From an uncultured Clostridia bacterium (GTDB lineage: Bacteria > Bacillota > Clostridia > Christensenellales > Borkfalkiaceae), in the NCBI GenBank assembly GCA_945835865.1, contig CAMAJQ010000065.1, forward strand, positions 1 through 5,718: 5,718 bases of DNA, given 5' to 3'. A program made the position numbers and the translations under genes. Position 1 is the first letter of the stretch. The number at the start of each line of letters is the position of its first letter. Below, in pieces: positions 1 through 5,718 of the stretch. The notes under the pieces were generated by a model. It ran no database searches and was not told the origin of the DNA. It worked only from the letters and a program-made list of their open reading frames with translations.

Positions 1-1130
<1,130 letters not shown>

Positions 1131-1184
1131 TTTTGTTTCCTCCGAAAAATTTTCTTTTTTATTTTTTATTTTGTATTACCGTAC

Positions 1185-1198
1185 CGCCCTGCGGGGCG
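1185..1198 (-). repeat. Short GC-rich hairpin upstream of tuf
   Basis: CGCCC (1185-1189) and GGGCG (1194-1198) form a perfect 5-bp stem with a TGCG loop on the plus strand. In the mRNA it sits about 55 bases before the tuf start, followed by an A-rich stretch and not by a U-tract, so it is not an intrinsic terminator. Its sequence resembles the neighbouring hairpin at 1220-1238 (both read C-G-Y-CCCGCAG in the mRNA), suggesting related palindromic units. A function is not shown. Confidence 0.45.
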
Positions 1199-1219
1199 AT
1201 AAAATAATTGATTTCACGC

Positions 1220-1238
1220 CGTCCCTTCTGCGGGGACG
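1220..1238 (-). repeat. Second GC-rich hairpin in the fusA-tuf spacer
   Basis: CGTCCC (1220-1225) pairs with GGGACG (1233-1238) around a 7-base loop. The right part of the mRNA-strand arm and loop (CCCCGCAG) is shared with the 1185-1198 hairpin. There is no U-tract on either side, so read-through from fusA into tuf is expected. It could be an RNA processing or stability element, or a small dispersed palindromic repeat. Confidence 0.45.
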
Positions 1239-1267
1239 CGCATTTCCGCATTGTCGCGGGGTTTCAG

Positions 1268-1299
1268 GGTTTCCCGGAAAGGTTTTCCCCGGGAAAACC
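1268..1299 (-). repeat. Tandem imperfect palindromes just after the fusA stop
   Basis: GGTTTTCCC (1281-1289) and GGGAAAACC (1291-1299) are a perfect 9-base inverted repeat, giving an 8-bp stem with a 3-base loop, 12 bases downstream of the fusA stop codon. Directly beside it is a smaller palindrome of similar sequence, TTTCC-C-GGAAA (1270-1280). The left piece GGTTTCCCGG (1268-1277) can also pair with CCGGGAAAACC (1289-1299) with one bulge, so the two structures are mutually exclusive. No U-tract follows on the minus strand, which argues against termination. A role in mRNA processing or 3' end protection of fusA is possible but inferred. Confidence 0.55.
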
Positions 1300-1311
1300 G
1301 ACGGGGCGGGA

Positions 1312-3399
1312 TCAGTCGTCGTGCTTGACCGATCTTTCGCCGATGATCTTTTCCGCAATGGATTTCGGGCACTCCGAGAAGTGGTCGAACTGCATCGTGA
1401 ACTGTCCTCTGCCCTGCGTTCTCGATCTTAAGTCGGTCGCATAACCGAACATTTCGGAAAGAGGAACGAAGGAATCGATGACCTTGGATCCGTTTCTGTC
1501 CTCGGTGCCGAGAATGGTACCTCTCTTGGAAGAAACGCTGCCCATCAGGTCGCCGAAGTAATCTTCGGGGGTGACGATCTCGACCTTCATGATGGGTTCG
1601 AGCAGTACGGGATTCGCCTTCTTCATGCCGTCCTTGAATGCGAGAGAACCCGCGATCTTGAACGCCATTTCGGACGAGTCGACCTCGTGATAGGACCCGT
1701 CGTAAACGACGGCTTTGAAATCGACCATTTCGTAACCGGCGAGGAAGCCGTTCTTGGCAGCCTCTTCGATACCCTTTCTGACGGGCTCGATGTATTCCTT
1801 CGGAATGGAGCCGCCGACCGTTTCGTCTTCGAACACGAAGCCGGAACCGGGCTCGAGGGGCTCGAATCTGACGCGGCAGTGACCGTACTGACCTTTACCG
1901 CCGGACTGTCTCTTGTACATTCCTTCGGCTTCGACCGCTTTTCTGAAGGTCTCTTTGTAGGAAACCTGCGGCTTGCCGACGGTCGCTTCGACCTTGAATT
2001 CGCGCAGAAGTCTGTCGACGATGATCTCGAGGTGAAGTTCGCCCATGCCGGCGATGATGGTCTGCCCGGTCTCTTTGTCCGTATAGAACTTGAACGTGGG
2101 GTCTTCCTCGGCGAGCTTGAGAAGAGCGAGGGTCATTTTTTCCTGACCCGCTTTCGTCTTGGGCTCGATCGCGACCTGAATGACCGGCTCGGGGAATTCC
2201 ATGTTCTCGAGAATGATCGGGTGCGCTTCGTCGCAGAGAGTGTCGCCCGTCGTCGTATCTTTCAGACCGACGATCGCGCAGATATCGCCCGAGTAGATCT
2301 CGTCGATCTCCTCTCTGTGGTTGGCGTGCATGAGGAGAAGTCTTCCGACCCTCTCCTTTTTCTCCTTGGTGGAGTTGTAAACGTAAGAACCTGCGGTCAG
2401 AACGCCCGAATACACGCGGAAGAACGCGAGTTTCCCGACGAAGGGATCGGCGACGATCTTGAACGCGAGTCCGGCAAACGGCTCTTCGTCGTCCGTCTTT
2501 CTGACTTCTTCCGCGCCCGTGTCCGGGTTGACGCCCTTGACGTGATCGACGTCGATGGGGCTGGGAAGATAATCGACGATGGCGTCGAGCAGGTGCTGAA
2601 CGCCTCTGTTTTTATAACTGGAACCGCAGAGAACGGGAACGATCGCCATCGAGATGGTGCCTTTGCGGAGCGCCGTTTTCATCTCGTCGACGGAAAGTTC
2701 GCCCGTCTCGAAGAATTTCTCCATCAGCGCGTCGTCCTGTTCGGCGCACGCCTCCATCAGAGCCGCTCTCGCTTCCGCCGCCTGATCGGCGTATTCCGCG
2801 GGGATCGGTCCGACGGTGAAGTCCTTTCCGAGATCGTCGTGATAGATAATGGAATCGTTGGCGACGAGGTCGATGATTCCGCAGAAGGTGTCTTCCTTAC
2901 CGATGGGAAGGCAGATGGGCATGGCGTTCGCCTTCAGCCTCTCTCTCATCATGCGGACGGCGTTATCGAAATTGGCGCCGTTGATATCCATTTTGTTGAC
3001 GTACGCGATACGGGGAACGTGATACTTGTCCGCCTGTCTCCAGACCGTTTCCGACTGAGGCTCGACGCCGCCCTTCGCGCAGAAGGTGGCGACGGCGCCG
3101 TCGAGTACGCGGAGAGATCTTTCGACCTCGACCGTAAAGTCGACGTGTCCCGGGGTATCGATGATGTTGATCCTGTTTCCCTTCCAGAAGCAGGTGGTCG
3201 CGGCGGAGCAGATGGTGATGCCTCTCTCCTGTTCCTGAACCATGAAGTCCATCGTGGCGGCGCCGTCGTGAACCTCGCCGAGTTTATGCGTCTTGCCCGT
3301 GTAGAACAGGATACGCTCGGTCGTGGTCGTCTTGCCGGCGTCGATGTGCGCCATGATACCGATATTTCTTGTATGGTATAAATCGAATTGTCTCGGCAT
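1312..3399 (-). CDS. fusA: Elongation factor G (EF-G)
   Basis: EF-G is the GTPase that drives translocation of tRNA and mRNA and helps recycle ribosomes. From the ATG at 3399 it is 695 residues, the usual family length. G-domain motifs are intact: AHIDAGKT at 17-24, RGIT at 59-62, DTPGH at 81-85, NKMD at 135-138 and CGSSYKN at 258-264. Domain III carries GMGELHLEI (451-459), and the domain IV tip carries YHEVDSSE (570-577), the loop with the His that enters the decoding site. The protein ends in the normal domain V and C-terminal helix. The reading frame is open four codons further upstream to a TTG at 3411, but ATG 3399 is preferred: it has GGAG 6 bases upstream, and homologues begin with MPRQ-like sequence. 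It lies 12 bases after rpsG, close enough for translational coupling, and 181 bases before tuf. No sign of truncation or of an RRF-like or resistance-type paralogue. Confidence 0.98.
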   Translation of the reverse strand: MPRQFDLYHTRNIGIMAHIDAGKTTTTERILFYTGKTHKLGEVHDGAATMDFMVQEQERGITICSAATTCFWKGNRINIIDTPGHVDFTVEVERSLRVLDGAVATFCAKGGVEPQSETVWRQADKYHVPRIAYVNKMDINGANFDNAVRMMRERLKANAMPICLPIGKEDTFCGIIDLVANDSIIYHDDLGKDFTVGPIPAEYADQAAEARAALMEACAEQDDALMEKFFETGELSVDEMKTALRKGTISMAIVPVLCGSSYKNRGVQHLLDAIVDYLPSPIDVDHVKGVNPDTGAEEVRKTDDEEPFAGLAFKIVADPFVGKLAFFRVYSGVLTAGSYVYNSTKEKKERVGRLLLMHANHREEIDEIYSGDICAIVGLKDTTTGDTLCDEAHPIILENMEFPEPVIQVAIEPKTKAGQEKMTLALLKLAEEDPTFKFYTDKETGQTIIAGMGELHLEIIVDRLLREFKVEATVGKPQVSYKETFRKAVEAEGMYKRQSGGKGQYGHCRVRFEPLEPGSGFVFEDETVGGSIPKEYIEPVRKGIEEAAKNGFLAGYEMVDFKAVVYDGSYHEVDSSEMAFKIAGSLAFKDGMKKANPVLLEPIMKVEIVTPEDYFGDLMGSVSSKRGTILGTEDRNGSKVIDSFVPLSEMFGYATDLRSRTQGRGQFTMQFDHFSECPKSIAEKIIGERSVKHDD

Positions 3400-3405
3400 A
3401 GCAGT

Positions 3406-3409
3406 CTCC
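3406..3409 (-). promoter_or_regulatory. Ribosome binding site deciding the fusA start
   Basis: GGAG on the minus strand lies 6 bases before ATG 3399. It overlaps the alternative TTG start at 3411, which directly abuts the rpsG TAA stop (3414-3412). Use of the TTG would leave no Shine-Dalgarno at the right distance, so this site selects the ATG. Confidence 0.8.
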
Positions 3410-3411
3410 AA

Positions 3412-3882
3412 TTACCAGCGGTAGTGCGCAAACGCCTTGTTTGCCTCTGCCATTCTGTGCGTGTCTTCCTTCTTCTTGACCGCGCCGCCGGTGTTGTTGT
3501 ACGCGTCCATGAGTTCGGCGGCGAGTTTGTTGCTCATATCTCTGTCGCTTCTCTTTCTCGCGCTCGCGACGATCCAGCGGATCGCGAGAGTCTGTCTTCT
3601 CTCGGGTCTGATCTCGATGGGCACCTGATAGTTGGAGCCCCCGACTCTTCTCGCTTTGACTTCGAGAAGGGGCATTACGTTGTTCATGACCTGATTAAAT
3701 ATGTCCATCGGTTCGACGCCGAGTTTTGCCTGCGCTTTCGCAAGGGCTTCGTAAACGATGGTCTGCGCCGTTCCTTTCTTGCCGTCAAGCATGACCTGGT
3801 TGATCAGTTTGGTCACGACCTTATTGCCGTATACGGGATCGGGCAGAACGTCTCTCTTCGGGACGTTACCTCTTCTTGGCAT
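3412..3882 (-). CDS. rpsG: 30S ribosomal protein S7
   Basis: S7 is a primary 16S rRNA binding protein that nucleates assembly of the 30S head and touches the E-site tRNA and mRNA exit region. The protein is 156 residues, the standard length of the shorter S7 forms, opening [20 protein letters not shown] and ending AHYRW. The conserved [10 protein letters not shown] region (about 81-90) and [12 protein letters not shown] (92-103) are present. The ATG is supported by AGGAGG (3891-3896) 8 bases upstream. A TATAAT hexamer lies a little further upstream and may provide extra transcription. In E. coli, S7 represses its own operon by binding the rpsL-rpsG spacer; here that spacer is long and structured, so a similar loop is plausible but unproven. 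Confidence 0.98.
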   Translation of the reverse strand: MPRRGNVPKRDVLPDPVYGNKVVTKLINQVMLDGKKGTAQTIVYEALAKAQAKLGVEPMDIFNQVMNNVMPLLEVKARRVGGSNYQVPIEIRPERRQTLAIRWIVASARKRSDRDMSNKLAAELMDAYNNTGGAVKKKEDTHRMAEANKAFAHYRW

Positions 3883-3903
3883 TTCTTTGTCCTCCTTTAA
3901 ATT

Positions 3904-3909
3904 ATTATA
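3904..3909 (-). promoter_or_regulatory. Candidate internal promoter -10 box before rpsG
   Basis: A perfect TATAAT is present on the minus strand, 22 to 27 bases upstream of the rpsG ATG. No good -35 hexamer is found at 16 to 18 bases spacing (the best is CTGTAC or similar), and there is no TG extended -10. Initiation would give a very short leader that still includes the AGGAGG. It may be a weak secondary promoter or a chance match in an AT-rich ribosome binding region. Confidence 0.3.
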
Positions 3910-3934
3910 GGGTATTCAAAACCCGGTACAGCTA

Positions 3935-3963
3935 TCGCCTCGCGCGGAAAACTCCGCGGGCGA
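3935..3963 (-). promoter_or_regulatory. Extended GC-rich hairpin in the rpsL-rpsG spacer
   Basis: An inner stem CGCGGA (3943-3948) / TCCGCG (3953-3958) has a 4-base loop. It is extended by an outer stem TCGCC (3935-3939) / GGCGA (3959-3963) across a 3-base bulge, giving 11 base pairs. No U-tract follows in the mRNA direction, so it is not a terminator. It is the hairpin closest to rpsG, about 50 bases from its start, and could be part of a ribosomal-protein binding element. Confidence 0.5.
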
Positions 3964-3970
3964 ACCTTCC

Positions 3971-3985
3971 GGCAATCGAATTGCC
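3971..3985 (-). promoter_or_regulatory. Small perfect hairpin in the rpsL-rpsG spacer
   Basis: GGCAAT (3971-3976) and ATTGCC (3980-3985) form a perfect 6-bp stem with a 3-base loop. It is the middle one of three hairpins placed in a row between rpsL and rpsG. Confidence 0.5.
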
Positions 3986-3991
3986 GTACTG

Positions 3992-4030
3992 CCTACTTTT
4001 CGAGCGTTTTCAGAATTTCCGATAAGTAGG
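3992..4030 (-). promoter_or_regulatory. Long-loop hairpin in the rpsL-rpsG spacer
   Basis: CCTACTT (3992-3998) pairs with AAGTAGG (4024-4030). After one T-T mismatch, TCG (4000-4002) pairs with CGA (4020-4022), making 10 base pairs around a 17-base loop (4003-4019). Most of this loop is complementary to the stretch just upstream of the rpsL ribosome binding site (4466-4482). It begins about 40 bases after the rpsL stop. The location matches that of the S7 autoregulatory site in the E. coli str operon, but no sequence identity to that site is claimed. Confidence 0.5.
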
Positions 4031-4072
4031 ATAAAATTTCGTGCTAAAAGTGCGGTTCAAAAAAGGCTGCAA

Positions 4073-4444
4073 TTATTTGGGGCGTTTCGCGCCGTATTTG
4101 CTTCTTGCCTGTTTTCTCTTCGCAACGCCTGCGGTGTCGAGCGTGCCGCGGATGATGTGATATCTCACGCCGGGCAGGTCTCTGACTCTTCCGCCGCGGA
4201 TGAGGACCGAACTGTGTTCCTGAAGGTTGTGACCTTCGCCGGGAATGTAGACGGTACCTTCCTGCTTGTTCGTCAGACGGACTCTTGCGATCTTACGGAG
4301 CGCGGAATTCGGCTTTTTGGGAGAAGTGGTCGTGACGGAAAGGCATACGCCTCTCTTCTGCGGGCATCTGTCCATGATAGGTGCCTTACTCTTGTCCTTC
4401 GCCGTAACTCTGCCCTGTTTGATGAGCTGGTTGATGGTCGGCAT
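4073..4444 (-). CDS. rpsL: 30S ribosomal protein S12
   Basis: S12 sits at the decoding centre of the 30S subunit and controls accuracy and streptomycin response. The protein is 123 residues, full length, opening [12 protein letters not shown] and ending [11 protein letters not shown]. The two conserved loops are present: [14 protein letters not shown] (38-51), with Lys at position 43, and [13 protein letters not shown] (84-96). The second loop has Arg at position 88 (codon AGA, 4181-4183), where E. coli and most bacteria have Lys. The P90-equivalent hydroxylation/methylthiolation region, Asp89, is kept. The ATG follows AAGGAGG (4451-4457) with 6-base spacing. It is the first gene of the operon, about 180 bases from the predicted transcription start, and is separated from rpsG by an unusually long 190-base spacer. 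Confidence 0.98.
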   Translation of the reverse strand: MPTINQLIKQGRVTAKDKSKAPIMDRCPQKRGVCLSVTTTSPKKPNSALRKIARVRLTNKQEGTVYIPGEGHNLQEHSSVLIRGGRVRDLPGVRYHIIRGTLDTAGVAKRKQARSKYGAKRPK

Positions 4445-4623
4445 TTTTTACCTCCTTATTTTAATGGAATATTCTGAAAACGGACCCTAACCCGTTTAAA
4501 GAAAGCGACGATAACGACGACGGTCTCCCCTCCCCGCGGGAAGGAACGGGCCGCTTTGCCCTCCGCCCTTGCGCGGAAAAACGAGCATAAAAAAGCCTTG
4601 CCTCGCATTCTGAGACCATTATC
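4445..4623 (-). promoter_or_regulatory. Structured 5' leader of the str operon mRNA
   Basis: The predicted transcript starts about 4622-4624 and has a leader of roughly 179 bases, rich in GC pairs. GGTCTC and GAGACC (4522-4527 with 4612-4617) can close a large domain that begins only a few bases from the 5' end. Inside it are a hairpin TCCGC/GCGGA (4562-4566 with 4573-4577) and a stem followed by a U-run (4577-4605). Nearer rpsL, AAACGG (4478-4483) pairs with CCGTTT (4492-4497) around an 8-base loop. The arrangement suggests attenuation or ribosomal-protein feedback, but I do not recognise a named leader family. Confidence 0.5.
4577..4605 (-). terminator. Weak attenuator-like stem in the rpsL leader
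   Basis: In the mRNA, CGAG then CA (complement of 4602-4605 and 4599-4600, one bulged G) pairs with TG-CTCG (complement of 4582-4587), followed directly by five U residues (4577-4581). The 6-bp stem with an 11-base U-rich loop is weak compared with normal intrinsic terminators. It lies about 20 bases inside the transcript, which is early for attenuation. Confidence 0.25.
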
Positions 4624-4629
4624 TCGTTT

Positions 4630-4658
4630 ATTTTAACATTTTTTATTCCCTTAGTCAA
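4630..4658 (-). promoter_or_regulatory. Sigma-A type promoter of the str operon
   Basis: On the minus strand TTGACT (4653-4658) is separated by exactly 17 bases from TAAAAT (4630-4635). A TG one base before the -10 gives an extended -10. Each hexamer matches consensus in five of six positions. Immediately upstream is an A7 run followed by an AT-rich stretch (4660-4677), resembling an UP element bound by the RNA polymerase alpha C-terminal domain. Transcription would start near 4622-4624. This shows the operon has its own strong promoter. Confidence 0.85.
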
Positions 4659-4685
4659 CTTTTTTTATGCAAATATTCATGAAAA

Positions 4686-4717
4686 GAAGGAAAATCTTTC
4701 TGAAAATTTTTCCCTTC
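4686..4717 (-). terminator. Possible weak terminator after mntP
   Basis: GAAGG-AAAA-T (4686-4695) can pair with A-TTTT-CCTTC (4706-4717) with two single-base bulges, followed by a short U-rich stretch in the mRNA direction (TTTTC). It lies about 20 bases after the mntP stop and before the str promoter, where a terminator is expected. The stem is AU-rich, and the better U-run (4720-4725) is on the plus-strand side, so efficiency is doubtful. Confidence 0.35.
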
Positions 4718-4736
4718 CGTTTTTTCTCTCTCCCCG

Positions 4737-5306
4737 TCAGAAGGGCAGCACCCCGAGATCGGAAAGAAGGATTTTCAGCCCGAGCAGAATGAGAATGACC
4801 CCGCCGACGATTTCCGCCCGCTTTTTATAGCGCACGCCGAACACGTTGCCGAGTTTAAGCCCCGCGCAGGAAAACGCGAAGGTGACGACGCCGATCATCC
4901 CGATCGCGAGAAAGACGTTTCCCCCGTCGATAAAGGCGAAGGAAACGCCCGCGGCAAGGGCGTCGATGCTGTCCGCCACGGACAGGACGAGCATGGTTTT
5001 GAAGCCGAAAGAGGCGTCCGGCTGAACTTCCTCTTTGGAAAACGCCTCTTTGAGCATGTTTGCGCCGAGCAGGGCGAGCAGGACGAAGGCGATCCAGTGG
5101 TCGACCGCCTGCACGTATTTCGCGAAGGCAGAGCCGAGAAAAAAGCCTATCGCGGGCATCAGCATCTGAAACCCGCCGAACCAAAGACCGACCGCGAGAT
5201 AGTGTTTCGCGGAGATCTTCTGCACCGAAAGCCCCTTACAGACGGAAATGGCGAAGGCGTCCATGGACAGCCCCACCGCAAGCAATAAAATTTCTACGAT
5301 TCCCAT
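4737..5306 (-). CDS. mntP: Manganese efflux pump MntP
   Basis: MntP exports Mn2+ across the cytoplasmic membrane and protects cells from manganese excess. The 189-residue protein matches the family length and shows two DUF204-type half repeats: GLSMDAFAISVCKG (12-25) and ADSIDALAAG (111-120). Each carries the membrane-embedded Ser-x-Asp-Ala signature; Asp16 and Asp115 are the likely metal-path residues. About six membrane segments can be seen, near 2-24, 36-58, 68-88, 104-125, 131-153 and 165-183, with a charged loop KEEVQPD at 91-97. The ATG has a modest AAGG (5313-5316) 6 bases upstream. That site lies partly in a small TTTTC/GAAAA hairpin (5315-5330). The gene starts 28 bases after the SPFH gene, with no visible promoter or yybP-ykoY type manganese riboswitch in the gap, so it is probably co-transcribed with it; any Mn control would have to act further upstream. 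Confidence 0.93.
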   Translation of the reverse strand: MGIVEILLLAVGLSMDAFAISVCKGLSVQKISAKHYLAVGLWFGGFQMLMPAIGFFLGSAFAKYVQAVDHWIAFVLLALLGANMLKEAFSKEEVQPDASFGFKTMLVLSVADSIDALAAGVSFAFIDGGNVFLAIGMIGVVTFAFSCAGLKLGNVFGVRYKKRAEIVGGVILILLGLKILLSDLGVLPF

Positions 5307-5334
5307 ACGGTACCTTTTCCCGGAAGAAAATTTT

Positions 5335-5718
5335 TTACGAAGGATCGACGGCGCCCGAGTTGACGACGGGCTGCGCGTCCCTGTTGCCGCACAGAACGAC
5401 GAGCAGGTTGGAGACCATCGCCGCCTTTCTCGCCTCGTCGAGTTTCACCGATCCGTTTTTCTCCAAGCGGTCGAGCGCCATTTCCACCATGCCGACCGCC
5501 CCTTCGACGATCATCTTCCTCGCGTCCACGATGGCAGACGCCTGCTGGCGCTGCAGCATGACCGCGGCGATCTCGGTGGCGTACGCAAGATAAGTGATCT
5601 TCGCCTCGAGGATCTCGATGCCGGCGAGGTCGACTTTTTTCTGGATCTCCTCCTTGATGCGCCCAGCGACGATCTCGCTCGACCCGCGCAGACTGCCGTC
5701 GTCGGCGACGCCGTCCCC
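5335..5718 (-). CDS. SPFH/Band 7 family protein, C-terminal part, 5' end outside window
   Basis: The frame is open from the right edge to a TAA at 5335-5337, giving 127 residues. The visible part matches the end of the SPFH (stomatin/prohibitin/flotillin/HflK-C) domain and the alpha-helical tail of a bacterial family: LAGIEILEAKITYLAYATEI, then MLQRQQASAIVDARKMIVEG, then MVSNLLVVLCGNRDAQPVVN. Such proteins are membrane-anchored by an N-terminal segment (not seen here) and form oligomers at membrane microdomains, but the exact role of this subgroup is unknown. The Met at the codon starting 5559 is internal, because conserved SPFH sequence extends upstream of it. Arginine codons are mainly CGC and AGG, unlike the AGA-rich str genes, consistent with lower expression. 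It is 28 bases upstream of mntP in the same direction. Confidence 0.88.
   Translation of the reverse strand, partial: GDGVADDGSLRGSSEIVAGRIKEEIQKKVDLAGIEILEAKITYLAYATEIAAVMLQRQQASAIVDARKMIVEGAVGMVEMALDRLEKNGSVKLDEARKAAMVSNLLVVLCGNRDAQPVVNSGAVDPS

Noticed and set aside
1131..1181. A separate tuf promoter in the AT-rich stretch before the tuf ribosome binding site
   Set aside because: Several A/T-rich hexamers occur, but no pair of -35 and -10 boxes at 16-18 bases spacing could be found.
1270..1299. Rho-independent terminator between fusA and tuf
   Set aside because: The stem is good, but no U-tract follows on the minus strand, and tuf has no clear promoter of its own in the spacer, so read-through is more likely.
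1687..3381. A 564-codon open frame on the plus strand opposite fusA
   Set aside because: It is a shadow of fusA: the EF-G frame has every family motif, while the antisense translation is low-complexity, rich in Asp, Arg and Val, and has no recognisable domain or ribosome binding site. Codon bias in fusA removes antisense stops.
3400..3411. TTG start adding four residues to EF-G
   Set aside because: It has no ribosome binding site at proper spacing, and GGAG is placed correctly for ATG 3399, where homologues also start.
4461..4658. Small minus-strand open frame in the rpsL leader (possible leader peptide)
   Set aside because: The first possible start is the TTG of the -35 box, which is not transcribed from this promoter. 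The internal ATG near 4620 is almost at the 5' end with no Shine-Dalgarno, and the translation looks like random GC-rich sequence.
5335..5559. A short 74-residue gene starting at the ATG at 5559
   Set aside because: The same frame continues open to the window edge with conserved SPFH sequence, so this ATG is internal to a larger protein.

Overview
The window is an ordinary-looking but informative piece of a bacterial chromosome with every gene on the minus strand. It carries the classic streptomycin (str) operon, read from high to low coordinates: rpsL (S12), rpsG (S7), fusA (EF-G) and tuf (EF-Tu, its last ~30 codons cut off at position 1). Upstream, in the same direction, are mntP (a manganese exporter) and the C-terminal part of an SPFH/Band 7 family membrane-associated protein cut by the right edge. 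The protein signatures (clostridial style EF-Tu, 156-residue S7, AGGAGG ribosome binding sites, AGA as the main arginine codon in highly expressed genes) suggest a Firmicute of class Clostridia, with a mid-range GC content. I cannot place it to genus.

Layout. Positions 5335-5718 hold the SPFH protein end, and 4737-5306 hold mntP, which starts 28 bases after it, so the two are probably co-transcribed. Positions 4445-4736 hold a weak mntP terminator, a strong sigma-A type promoter (4630-4658, with an A-rich upstream element) and a ~180-base GC-rich structured leader. rpsL (4073-4444) is followed by a 190-base structured spacer, then rpsG (3412-3882), fusA (3399-1312, 12 bases after rpsG) and, after a 181-base palindrome-rich spacer, tuf. 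No plus-strand gene is supported; the long plus-strand reading frames are shadows of fusA and tuf.

How the genes work together. S12 and S7 are small-subunit proteins that shape the decoding centre and the 30S head. EF-Tu delivers aminoacyl-tRNA and EF-G moves the ribosome, so the operon supplies the core elongation machinery under one growth-linked promoter. MntP and the SPFH protein are membrane functions and appear to be a separate transcription unit.

I do not see a new multi-gene system. The most interesting signals are non-coding: a 16-bp complementarity linking the rpsL ribosome binding region to a hairpin loop in the rpsL-rpsG spacer, unusually long structured spacers inside the operon, and an S12 protein that naturally carries Arg at position 88, where Lys is the usual residue and Arg is a known streptomycin-resistance change.
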